Shown here: one piece after another, positions 1-6,359 of the stretch | Layout of the letters: the number at the start of each line of letters is the position of its first letter | Numbering within the stretch: the first letter of the stretch is position 1 | Assembly: GCA_030042955.1 (NCBI GenBank) | Contig: JASHYQ010000204.1 | Span: forward strand, 1 to 11,676 | Origin: Thermoplasmata archaeon | Lineage (GTDB): Archaea > Thermoplasmatota > Thermoplasmata > Lutacidiplasmatales > UBA184 | Reading direction: 5' to 3' | DNA: 11,676 nucleotides | Notes under the pieces: model-generated | Seen by the model: only the letters and a program-made list of their open reading frames with translations | Databases searched by the model: none | Told to the model about the DNA's origin: nothing | Program-made: the position numbers and the translations under genes

Positions 1-422
1 GCGAGGGTCCGAAGTCCCCCCGCGTCGCTGCCCCCCGAGGGTTCGGTGAGACAGAAGGAAGAGAACTGGTACTCCGCGCAGAACGGCCGGAGGAAGCGCT
101 CCTTCTGCTCCGGGGTTCCGCCCAGCAGGATCGGCTCCAGCGCGAGGCAGTTGGCGATGACCGAGGTCGTCATGCCTCCGCAGGCGTAGGCGAGCTCCTC
201 GACGATCAGGCACTGGTCGAACAGCCCGAGGCCGCTTCCGCCGTACTCGGTGGGCACGTTGAGGTTCATCAGCCCGAGGTCGTAGGCCTTCCGATAGATC
301 TCCTCGGGGAACCGGGCCGTCTTGTCGCACTCCGCCGCGTGCGGAGCCATCTCCGTGCGGGCGAACTTCCGGGCCATGTCCCGCAGGCTTTCCTGCTCCG
401 GGGAGAGGGAGAAGTCGGGCAT
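1..422 (-). CDS. Acyl-CoA dehydrogenase, N-terminal part (gene runs off the left edge)
   Basis: FAD-dependent alpha,beta-dehydrogenation of acyl-CoA, as in beta-oxidation or branched amino-acid breakdown, in the cytoplasm. The 140 visible residues begin MPDFSLSPEQESLRD, which is the usual helical N-terminal domain. Residues 51-67 (MNLNVPTEYGGSGLGLF) and 72-82 (LIVEELAYACG) resemble medium-chain acyl-CoA dehydrogenases. Residues 122-134 (SFCLTEPSGGSDA region) are the conserved flavin/substrate loop that opens the beta domain. About 240 further residues, including the catalytic glutamate, would lie outside the window. The ATG at 420-422 is preceded by CCAAA with no Shine-Dalgarno sequence. It is divergent from larB, with 60 bases between the starts. 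Family assignment is firm; chain-length specificity is not established. Confidence 0.93.
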   Translation of the reverse strand, partial: MPDFSLSPEQESLRDMARKFARTEMAPHAAECDKTARFPEEIYRKAYDLGLMNLNVPTEYGGSGLGLFDQCLIVEELAYACGGMTTSVIANCLALEPILLGGTPEQKERFLRPFCAEYQFSSFCLTEPSGGSDAGGLRTL

Positions 423-454
423 TTTGGCCAGAACCGGCGGACCACCGGGACCCG

Positions 455-460
455 CTATAT
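455..460 (+). promoter_or_regulatory. TATA box for larB (possibly shared with the divergent dehydrogenase)
   Basis: CTATAT is the only AT-rich block in the 60-base divergent gap. Its centre is about 26 bases before the ATG at 483, the spacing expected for a leaderless archaeal transcript. Because the core is nearly palindromic, it could also serve the minus-strand gene, whose ATG is 35 bases away. Confidence 0.55.
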
Positions 461-482
461 CACGGCTTGGGTCCCGGGGGGT

Positions 483-1238
483 ATGCCGCGACCTGGACCG
501 AGCCCGCGTCGTCCGGGTCACCCCCGGGAACTCGCGGTCGGACATATCGCGCGAATGGACCGCGACCGGCCGCGGCGGGTCGGCGTACCGGAGGTCATCC
601 TCGGCGAGGGCAAGACGGTCGACCACCTGCTCGAGATCCTGCGTCACGTGCACCGGTCCGGCATGGGAGCGCTCGTCTCCCGGCCCACCGGAGCGCAGCG
701 GAGGGCACTCGCCCGCGCGGCTCGGGACGGCCTTCCTTCCCGGGAGTTGGCGTCTGGCCGACTTCTGCGGCTCGAGGGACCCCTCGGCGTATCGTACCGT
801 GCCGGCGTGGTGGCCGTCGTGACCGCGGGGACCAGCGACGTCCCGCTCGCCGAGGAGGCCCGCGCGATCCTGGAGGAGCTCGGGATCAAGGTGGTGTGGG
901 CCAACGATGTCGGCGTTGCCGGCCTTCACCGTCTTCTGCGCGCGCTCCGGAGGCTCGAGCGCGCCGGGCCGGAGGTCTACCTCGTCTTCGCCGGACGAGA
1001 GGGAGCCCTCCCGACCGTGGTCGCGGGAATGGTGCACGCTCCCGTGGTCGGGATTCCCACCTCCGTGGGCTACGGGCGGGGGGGCCAGGGGGAGGCGGCG
1101 CTCAACGCGATGCTGCAATCCTGCGCGCCGTTGGCGGTCGTGAACATCGACGCGGCGGTCCCCGCGGCCCTCTTCGCTGCCCAGCGGTTCGCGAGGCCGG
1201 CGCCGAGCGGCCGGCGCACCGGTCGCCGAGGACCCTGA
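483..1238 (+). CDS. larB: LarB, pyridinium-3,5-biscarboxylate mononucleotide synthase (nickel-pincer cofactor pathway)
   Basis: LarB carboxylates and hydrolyses nicotinic acid adenine dinucleotide to P2CMN, the first step to the nickel-pincer cofactor of lactate racemase and related LarA enzymes. The 251-residue product has a short N-terminal segment with GVPEVILGEGKT, then a PurE-like domain. Motifs in order are VVTAGTSDVPLAEEA, NDVGVAGLHRLL, VFAGREGALPTVVAG, IPTSVGYG and LQSCAPLAVVNID. Cys214 in the last matches the cysteine reported as catalytic in LarB. The start at 483 is chosen from the TATA spacing and because the HIARMDRDRPRRVGVPEV segment aligns with the family upstream of the next ATG (555). 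A longer ORF from 339 would run into the divergent gene. It is shorter at the N-terminus than many bacterial LarBs. larC, larE and larA are not in the window. PurE is less likely because the GEGKT segment and the cysteine are LarB features. Confidence 0.88.
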   Translation: MPRPGPSPRRPGHPRELAVGHIARMDRDRPRRVGVPEVILGEGKTVDHLLEILRHVHRSGMGALVSRPTGAQRRALARAARDGLPSRELASGRLLRLEGPLGVSYRAGVVAVVTAGTSDVPLAEEARAILEELGIKVVWANDVGVAGLHRLLRALRRLERAGPEVYLVFAGREGALPTVVAGMVHAPVVGIPTSVGYGRGGQGEAALNAMLQSCAPLAVVNIDAAVPAALFAAQRFARPAPSGRRTGRRGP

Positions 1239-1268
1239 GCGGAAGTGGCCGGGGGGCCTCCGGAAGGG

Positions 1269-1276
1269 CTTTTCTG
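1269..1276 (+). promoter_or_regulatory. Weak TATA-like element before the coiled-coil gene
   Basis: CTTTTCTG is the only T-rich block in the 61-base gap after larB. It is centred about 27 bases before the GTG at 1300. It suggests separate transcription from larB and favours GTG 1300 over ATG 1315, but the match is weak. Confidence 0.3.
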
Positions 1277-1299
1277 GGGTCCGGTGCCTCCGTCCGGAC

Positions 1300-2202
1300 G
1301 TGCCGCCCCGCCCGATGCTTTCCGAGGAGGAGGAGGAGCGGGAAGCCGAGACCCGCAGTCGCCTCCGGGAACTCGAGTCCAAGTTCCGCTCCCTCGAGGA
1401 CAAACGGCGGGCCCTGATCGACGAGATGCGTCGTCTCTCCGCGGAGCAGAAGGCGCTCTACGACCGTCGGCAGGCCCCCCAGGCAGAGGTCGAACGGCTG
1501 TATGCCGAGCACGGTGAGCTGGGCCACAAGCTCGTGGCCACGCGCAAGGCCCTGGAAGCGGCCCGCCGGCACCTCGAAGCAGCGGTCGCGGGGATGCGGG
1601 AGCTACGGGCGGGGTTCCCTCCCACGGACCGTCTGCGGCCCGCCCAGCTGAAGCGGGAGATCGCCGAGATGGAGCATCGGCAGCAGACCTCGGTCCTCAG
1701 TCTCGACGACGAGAAGGCGCTCATCCTCCGGCTCCGAGAGCGGACCAAGGACCTCAAGGAGGCCGAGGCCCGGGTGGCCGTCGTCGCCGAGCACGAACGG
1801 CTCCGCAAAGAGGCCGAGGGACGGGTGACGGCCTGCCGCGGAGAGGTCGACCGGCTCGTTCAGGAGCTCAACGCGACGCGCCAGGAGCGGGACGCGAAGA
1901 TGGAGGCCGTCCGGGCCCGCCTCGTGGACGCGGGCAGCGTGGTGGCCGAGCTCCGCGCGAAGGCGAGGGCCCGCGCCGCGGTGATGGAGCAGATCGACCA
2001 GTTGAGCGGCGAGATGGCGGGCGTCGACCGAGAGGCCCACCAGCTGATCGGGGAGTCCCGGGCCCGCCGGGAAGAGGCCCGCCGGACCCTGCGGACCTAC
2101 TCGCGCTCCGCCCATCGGACGACGGAGGACATGATCGCCTCGACGGCCGAGGCCCAGCTCGAAGAGCTGCTCAAGCGCGGGAAGATCACCCTCGGCGGGT
2201 GA
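1300..2202 (+). CDS. Archaeal coiled-coil protein of COG1340 type, function unknown
   Basis: The 300-residue product is almost wholly helical, charged coiled coil, dominated by E, R, K, A and L heptads and split by a turn near residues 104-112 (RAGFPPTDRL). No membrane segment, signal peptide or nucleotide-binding motif is visible. Length, composition and the C-terminal ending EAQLEELLKRGKITLGG fit the uncharacterised archaeal coiled-coil family COG1340, whose members usually end in a similar LLKxGGKLTLEE-like segment. By architecture it could be a scaffold or SMC-like helper, but nothing in the sequence assigns a role. GTG 1300 is used because of the upstream T-rich element; ATG 1315 is an equally legal start and removes five residues. 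It ends 21 bases before the convergent FKBP gene. Confidence 0.8.
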   Translation: MPPRPMLSEEEEEREAETRSRLRELESKFRSLEDKRRALIDEMRRLSAEQKALYDRRQAPQAEVERLYAEHGELGHKLVATRKALEAARRHLEAAVAGMRELRAGFPPTDRLRPAQLKREIAEMEHRQQTSVLSLDDEKALILRLRERTKDLKEAEARVAVVAEHERLRKEAEGRVTACRGEVDRLVQELNATRQERDAKMEAVRARLVDAGSVVAELRAKARARAAVMEQIDQLSGEMAGVDREAHQLIGESRARREEARRTLRTYSRSAHRTTEDMIASTAEAQLEELLKRGKITLGG

Positions 2203-2223
2203 GGCGCTCCCTCGGCGAGCTCC

Positions 2224-3165
2224 TCAGCTCGGCACGACCGCGACGAACGCGACGATCGTCACGCGGAAGGCCAGGCTCTGCCCGACGACCTCGGGGTTCC
2301 AGTTCTGGGTGTACGTCTGGTTGGCGACGTTGACCCCGGCGATCAAGAAGTGGCTCTCGGAAGCGCCGCCGCACGACCTCGCCGTCGAGAAGGTGCCGAC
2401 GAGGCCCCCGTAGTTCTGCGGAGTGATGTCGTTCCGGAGCGTGATGGAGGTGGCATTGACCCCCGTGACCGTCGCGTTCCAGCCGCTCAAGTGCGCGACA
2501 AAGCCGACGGTGGGGAGGCTCTCGACCGTGACCCAGGTCGCGTTGACGGTGAAGACGAGGTCGGTCCAGCCGTAGGTCGGGTCGGCGAACGTCGACCCTA
2601 GGGTGGGGGTGGCGCCCGGGTACAGGGTGGAGAAGTTGGCCGTCGGGACTACGGTGAGCACCGGGGTGGTGAAGCTGATCGGCGCCGTCGCCTCGCACGC
2701 CGGGTTGAGCGGTCCGTAGGCGAGGTTCACCGGGATCGTCACCCAGCGGGTCTGGTTCGTGCCAAGGCCCACGAGCCCCTGCCAGAACCCGGTGACGACG
2801 CTCGAGAACGTGAGGTTCCCGATGGTGTACTGGCCCGAGTACGGTCCGACGTGGACGCCGAGGGGCTTGTAGTCGGACGCTGCGCCGCCGTGAGTGAACG
2901 GAAACTCGAGCGATTTCGGGTACGACGCGTTGTCGAGGTAGACTGAATAGATCGACGTGTCGAAGACCCGGCCGGTCTGGGGCCCGCTCGCGAACTCCCC
3001 GATGTAGTTGACCGTGACGTTGTCGCCGACCTGGGCGGTCTCGGGCGCGGAGGTCGACTTCGGCACCAGGTAGTCGTGGGCGACCCACACCCCGACCCCC
3101 GCCACGACGATCACGACGACGATGAGCACGACCGCGAGGATGCGGGAGGGGCCCTTGGTTGCCAT
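2224..3165 (-). CDS. Membrane-anchored extracellular FKBP-type peptidyl-prolyl isomerase with insert domain
   Basis: Predicted peptidyl-prolyl cis/trans isomerase and chaperone on the outer face of the membrane (313 residues). Residues 9-29 form an uncleaved-looking N-terminal membrane segment after KGPSR. The FKBP fold follows: VGDNVTVNYIGEF (46-58), GRVFDTS (65-71), and GFWQGLVGLGTNQTRWVTIPVNLAYG (126-151 region), which matches the FKBP core ending in IPxxxAYG. The fold closes with NPEVVGQSLAFRVTIVAF (290-307), the counterpart of the NHPLAGKxLxFxVxV strand of SlyD-like proteins. Residues about 155-288 would be the insert-in-flap chaperone domain, larger than usual. Nine N-X-S/T sequons and two cysteines (157, 265) suit an exported, glycosylated protein. 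The ATG is fixed because an in-frame TGA lies 33 bases upstream. Family assignment is good; activity is inferred. Confidence 0.87.
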   Translation of the reverse strand: MATKGPSRILAVVLIVVVIVVAGVGVWVAHDYLVPKSTSAPETAQVGDNVTVNYIGEFASGPQTGRVFDTSIYSVYLDNASYPKSLEFPFTHGGAASDYKPLGVHVGPYSGQYTIGNLTFSSVVTGFWQGLVGLGTNQTRWVTIPVNLAYGPLNPACEATAPISFTTPVLTVVPTANFSTLYPGATPTLGSTFADPTYGWTDLVFTVNATWVTVESLPTVGFVAHLSGWNATVTGVNATSITLRNDITPQNYGGLVGTFSTARSCGGASESHFLIAGVNVANQTYTQNWNPEVVGQSLAFRVTIVAFVAVVPS

Positions 3166-3271
3166 GGTGCTGGTGCGTCGGTGGGGAGGTGGGGGTCAGT
3201 TCGTCGCAGGTCTCGTCACGGATCGGAGAGACAGGTGGTCCTCATTCCCCCGCGCCCCCGAGCCCAACCCT

Positions 3272-3280
3272 GATATAAAT
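3272..3280 (-). promoter_or_regulatory. TATA box, probably for the FKBP gene with a long leader
   Basis: Minus-strand ATTTATATC is close to the archaeal TTTATATA consensus. Initiation about 26 bases downstream (near 3251) would leave a leader of about 86 bases before the ATG at 3165. No closer TATA-like block exists, and no Shine-Dalgarno sequence precedes the start. Read on the plus strand it is GATATAAAT, which could fire antisense into the RPA-partner gene. Confidence 0.5.
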
Positions 3281-3311
3281 GCTCCCGACCGCGAGGGGAG
3301 AGTCCCGTGCG

Positions 3312-4238
3312 TTAGGAGGGTCGCTCCGAGAGTCGGAGCTTGCCCACGATCGGCTCTTCCACGACGCCGTCCTCTTCGAGCCGGGTGAGGACCTCCTCCG
3401 CTCGGCTCCCCCCCAATCCCTGGGAGCTCACGCGGGCGAGGAGCTCCCGCCGGTCCGCGTAGTTGTCGAGGGAGGCCTCCGCCACCTGGTCGAGGAGGTC
3501 CAGGACGAGGGCCTCCTCCGCACGCTCCGCGGCGCTCGGGGGTGTTCGGGTGGGGGGCGGGACGTCGCGTCGGACCCGAACCGTAGGCGCTGGGGGCGGC
3601 GGGGGTACGACGGAGGCGGTCCCTCCGACCCGCCGGATGACCGCCGCGAGCCCCGCGCGGAAGGGAGCCCGGTCGAACGAAGGGTAGCGACGAAGGGACT
3701 CGAGGGCGGCCCGGACCCAGAGGCGAGGCGTCCCGTCCGACGCGAGCGACTCTTCGGAGGCGCCGGGACTTGCCGCCAGCCGTTCGAGGAGGTCGAGCCG
3801 GTCGAGCGTCTGCGCGACGACCTCCGCGAGGACGGCCCGCTCCTCGGATTCCGGGACCGAGCGCAGCGCCTCGGCCCGGAGGGAGACGTAGCCGGTGCCG
3901 TCGCGGCCCCGGTACAAGTGAACCTTCCCCACCACGAGGGCGGGTCGGGGGTCGGTGACGGCGCGGAGCTGGGCCATCGCCCGCGGTTGAAAGCTCCCGG
4001 CCGTGACCGCCACCGACCCCGTCGGGTCCGTGAGCCGCGCCCGCCAGAACGGCTGCGACTCGTCCCGGCCAACCGCCTCGGCCGGTGAGAGGGTGCCGGC
4101 GACCAGGACGCGGTTCAGACGGCCTCCGAACGGGGAGAGGAGGTAGGAGGCGGCTCGCTCGCCCGACCCTCGCTCCTCCTCCGTCGACGCCTCGAGCTCG
4201 CGCGTCGTGACCCGCCAAGCCGGTTCGCGGAAGCTCAT
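3312..4238 (-). CDS. RPA-associated protein (COG3390-like OB-fold partner of RPA)
   Basis: Likely partner subunit of the single-stranded-DNA-binding protein encoded just upstream, for replication, repair and recombination. The 308 residues hold an OB-fold at about 38-125 (LNRVLVAGTLSPAEAV, FWRARLTDPTGSVAVTAG, RPALVVGKVHLYR). A helical stretch spans 130-160, and a proline-rich linker spans 210-235 (VPPPPPAPTVRVRR and PPPTRTPP). The C-terminal helical domain at 238-302 (EEALVLDLLDQV...VLTRLEEDGVVEEP) reads as a winged helix. The ATG overlaps the RPA stop as ATGA (4235-4238), implying translational coupling. The RPA plus partner pair matches the rpa-rpap gene order known from haloarchaea and other Euryarchaeota; the third gene sometimes seen there, a phosphoesterase, is absent. 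No zinc motif is seen in this subunit. Confidence 0.82.
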   Translation of the reverse strand: MSFREPAWRVTTRELEASTEEERGSGERAASYLLSPFGGRLNRVLVAGTLSPAEAVGRDESQPFWRARLTDPTGSVAVTAGSFQPRAMAQLRAVTDPRPALVVGKVHLYRGRDGTGYVSLRAEALRSVPESEERAVLAEVVAQTLDRLDLLERLAASPGASEESLASDGTPRLWVRAALESLRRYPSFDRAPFRAGLAAVIRRVGGTASVVPPPPPAPTVRVRRDVPPPTRTPPSAAERAEEALVLDLLDQVAEASLDNYADRRELLARVSSQGLGGSRAEEVLTRLEEDGVVEEPIVGKLRLSERPS

Positions 4239-5404
4239 CGCCGGGCGCTCCCGAACCGCGCGCTCAATTGCTCGGCGGTCGATTCGAGGTCGAGCTCCGC
4301 CGAGTCGATCTGCTCCGGCGTGATCGTCACGCCGAAGTCGTCCTTGGAGCCCGTTCCCCGGACCCGAAGTCGTCGGCCGAGGAGGGCCTCGAGAAGCTCG
4401 CTTTCCAGCACCGACGGGTCCGGTTGCTCCCGAAGGCGGGCCCGGACCGCCTCCAAGGTGGTCCCCCAGAGCGTCTCCGTGTCCGCCCGGCCCGCGTTGA
4501 TGGTCACGGCTCCGGTGCCGTCGTCAAGGACGATCCGGGCCCGGAGGTCCGCTTCGCCCGTCACCGCTCCGTGGACCCGGCAGACCCCAGCCTGGACGGA
4601 CCGGCGACACTGAGGGCACCGGTAGACGAGTCCGCTCGGAGGAAGCAGCCCGACCACGCGGCCCTCTACCGAGACCGAGGCGCCGCCGCCCTCGTCCTCC
4701 ACGCGCGCCATGCTGCGCGGTGGGGCGTCCAGCACCTCTCCCGCTTCGGGAAGGTCGGCCTGCTCGAGACGCCGGACGGTCGTCCGCTCGTCGAGGACCA
4801 GCTGCGAGGCTCCCCGAAAGCTCCGGAGGTAGCCCCCCGTGACCTCGACCGCGTCCCCTGCGCGCAGCCGGAAATCCGACCAGGCCGAGAAGGAGAGTGC
4901 CCCCGAGCGGTCGGCGAGCAGTCCTTCGAAAACGACCCGGCGCTCTTCCCCCACCGAGACGGCCCGTTCGGCGACCCGAACGACCCGGACTTCGACCCGG
5001 AACCCTTCGTCCGGGGGGTGAAGGTCGCGCAGCGACCTGCGGGGGAACTCCGCGGGGTCCAGGTGCGGAAGCTCCGCCTCGCTCGCCGGGCCGACCCGGG
5101 ACCTCCAGGTGAAGGTTACTTCGGGTCGCCCCCGAAACTCCCCGACCTCGGGCGCGACCGCACGGATCACGGTTCCCCGCTCGACCCCCTCGCGAGGCGG
5201 GTCCCACCAGCTGAATCGCACCGTCGCCGTCCCGTCGCTGAGGAGACCGGAGAGCAGGGGCCGGCGACTCCCGTCCGATTTCCGGGTCACCTCGCGTCGC
5301 TGGCAGGTGACGATGCGCGCGACGAACTCGACCGGAGCGTCGGACGGCCGGAGGTCGCGGAGACGTACCTCTCGAGGAGCGGCCGGGGTCGGAGTCGCGG
5401 GCAC
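4235..5404 (-). CDS. Replication protein A (multi-OB-fold single-stranded-DNA-binding protein with zinc finger)
   Basis: Binds single-stranded DNA in replication, repair and recombination. The 389-residue product shows three OB-folds. OB1 is at about 25-100 (VEFVARIVTCQRREV...SDGTATVRFSWWD). OB2 is at about 135-210 (FRVEVRVVRVAERAV...DRSGALSFSAWSDF). OB3 is at about 242-350 and contains a C-X2-C-X8-C-X2-H zinc finger (C263, C266, C275, H278, in YRCPQCRRSV and GVCRVHG), followed by LDDGTGAVTINAG. The open frame reaches back to 5680, but its first 92 codons cross pyrF and lack family features. GTG 5404 is the in-frame start that best fits the TATA box about 36 bases upstream, giving a leader of about 10 bases. 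It is first gene of a two-gene operon, stop overlapping the next ATG. Assignment is firm; the exact start is moderately sure. Confidence 0.88.
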   Translation of the reverse strand: MPATPTPAAPREVRLRDLRPSDAPVEFVARIVTCQRREVTRKSDGSRRPLLSGLLSDGTATVRFSWWDPPREGVERGTVIRAVAPEVGEFRGRPEVTFTWRSRVGPASEAELPHLDPAEFPRRSLRDLHPPDEGFRVEVRVVRVAERAVSVGEERRVVFEGLLADRSGALSFSAWSDFRLRAGDAVEVTGGYLRSFRGASQLVLDERTTVRRLEQADLPEAGEVLDAPPRSMARVEDEGGGASVSVEGRVVGLLPPSGLVYRCPQCRRSVQAGVCRVHGAVTGEADLRARIVLDDGTGAVTINAGRADTETLWGTTLEAVRARLREQPDPSVLESELLEALLGRRLRVRGTGSKDDFGVTITPEQIDSAELDLESTAEQLSARFGSARR

Positions 5405-5434
5405 GGTGCAACCCGGCGCGCCAGCGGGTCGGTG

Positions 5435-5443
5435 CGATAAAAG
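5435..5443 (-). promoter_or_regulatory. TATA box of the RPA operon
   Basis: Minus-strand CTTTTATCG stands out in the 112-base divergent gap with pyrF. Its centre is about 36 bases before GTG 5404, predicting a short leader of about 10 bases. Confidence 0.55.
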
Positions 5444-5482
5444 CCTCCCGCCCGCGACGGTCGGTGCGCCGGGCGGTCGCAC

Positions 5483-5491
5483 AATCCTTTT
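5483..5491 (+). promoter_or_regulatory. TATA-like element of pyrF
   Basis: AATCCTTTT lies about 27-30 bases before GTG 5517 and is the only AT-rich stretch on that side of the gap. The spacing suits a leaderless pyrF transcript. The match to the TATA consensus is weak. Confidence 0.4.
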
Positions 5492-5516
5492 CTCCCGAGC
5501 CAGCTCACCGACCCCG

Positions 5517-6359
5517 GTGCCGCTGCGGTTCATCGACAGGGTGGACCGGATCCTGAAGGCGAGGGACTCGCTCGTCTGTGTTGGGCTCGACCCCGACCCG
5601 GCCCTCCTGCCGAAGCCGATCCGGCGGGTGCCTGCGGCCCGGCGGCTGGACCGTTTCCTGGGCGGGATCATCGACGCCACCTACGACCACGCCGCGGCCT
5701 ACAAGATGCAGCTCGGGAGCTACCTCGCCTACGGGGAGGCGGGCATCCGGACGCTCGGCCACCTCTCCGGAAGGATCGGCCCGACCCGGCTCCGGATCCT
5801 GGACCTCAAAGCGAACGACATCCCGAACACCATGCGCATGTTCCGGAGGGCCTCGTTCGACGAGCTCGGGTTCGACGCCGTGACCGTCACCCCCTGGCTC
5901 GGCTGGGAGTCCCTCGGCCCCTTCCTCGAGGACCCGGCACGCGGCGTGTTTGTCGTCGCCCACTCGTCGAACCCGGGGTCGGTCGACTTCCAGGAGATCC
6001 CCACCCCCCGGGGCCCGCTCTGGCTCGCAGTGGTCGGCGAGGCCCGCCGGCTCGCCCACACCCACGGCAACGTCGGGGTCGTCGTCGGGGCGACCTTCTC
6101 GGACGCCTTCCGCACGGCGCGCTCCGCGCTCGGGAACAAGATCCCGATCCTCGTACCGGGGATCGGTGCCCAGGGAGGGTCGCTCGCGACCGCGGTCCGG
6201 GAGGGAGTCGACTCGGAGGGGCGGGCGCTCCTCGTCAGCGCCTCGCGTTCCATCCTGTACGCCGCGTCCGACACGACCTGGAAGAAGGCCGCCGGCGACG
6301 AGGCGGCGCGGCTGAAGGTCCAGGTCAACCAGCTGCGCGCAGGTCTTCGTAGAGACTGA
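5517..6359 (+). CDS. pyrF: Orotidine-5'-phosphate decarboxylase, type-2 subfamily
   Basis: Decarboxylates orotidine monophosphate to UMP, the last step of de novo pyrimidine synthesis (cytoplasm). The 280-residue length fits the longer type-2 family rather than the roughly 220-residue common archaeal enzyme. The opening VCVGLDPDP (20-28) gives the substrate aspartate, D25. AAYKMQLGSYLAYG (60-73) supplies K63. RILDLKANDIPNT (93-105) carries the D-x-K-x-x-D-I catalytic motif (D96, K98, D101). AVTVTPWLGWESLGPF, VVAHSSNPGSVDFQ and ILVPGIGAQGG (211-221, phosphate loop) follow. GTG 5517 is chosen over longer in-frame starts because the family begins close to this point and because of the TATA-like element upstream. 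It is divergent from the RPA operon, and its last 35 bases overlap the convergent glycosyltransferase. Confidence 0.94.
   Translation: MPLRFIDRVDRILKARDSLVCVGLDPDPALLPKPIRRVPAARRLDRFLGGIIDATYDHAAAYKMQLGSYLAYGEAGIRTLGHLSGRIGPTRLRILDLKANDIPNTMRMFRRASFDELGFDAVTVTPWLGWESLGPFLEDPARGVFVVAHSSNPGSVDFQEIPTPRGPLWLAVVGEARRLAHTHGNVGVVVGATFSDAFRTARSALGNKIPILVPGIGAQGGSLATAVREGVDSEGRALLVSASRSILYAASDTTWKKAAGDEAARLKVQVNQLRAGLRRD

Noticed and set aside
339..482. N-terminal extension of larB to ATG 339
   Set aside because: It would overlap the start of the divergent acyl-CoA dehydrogenase and cross the shared TATA box; the added residues show no family features.
2203..2223. Terminator between the convergent coiled-coil and FKBP genes
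   Set aside because: The 21-base gap has no T-run and no convincing hairpin.
3216..3245. Nine-codon frame in the FKBP leader (minus strand)
   Set aside because: It is too short, lacks coupling to the FKBP start and has no Shine-Dalgarno sequence; noted only as part of the long-leader observation.
3196..4218. 340-codon minus-strand open frame in another phase
   Set aside because: It runs in the wrong phase through the RPA-partner gene and crosses its stop and the FKBP promoter; its product is low-complexity arginine, glycine and proline.
4268..5440. 390-codon plus-strand open frame
   Set aside because: It is antisense to the RPA gene, has a composition typical of a shadow frame, and has no recognisable motif.
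5405..5680. N-terminal extension of RPA to 5680
   Set aside because: The 92 extra codons cross the RPA TATA box and run antisense through the start of pyrF; the added residues are low-complexity and unlike RPA.
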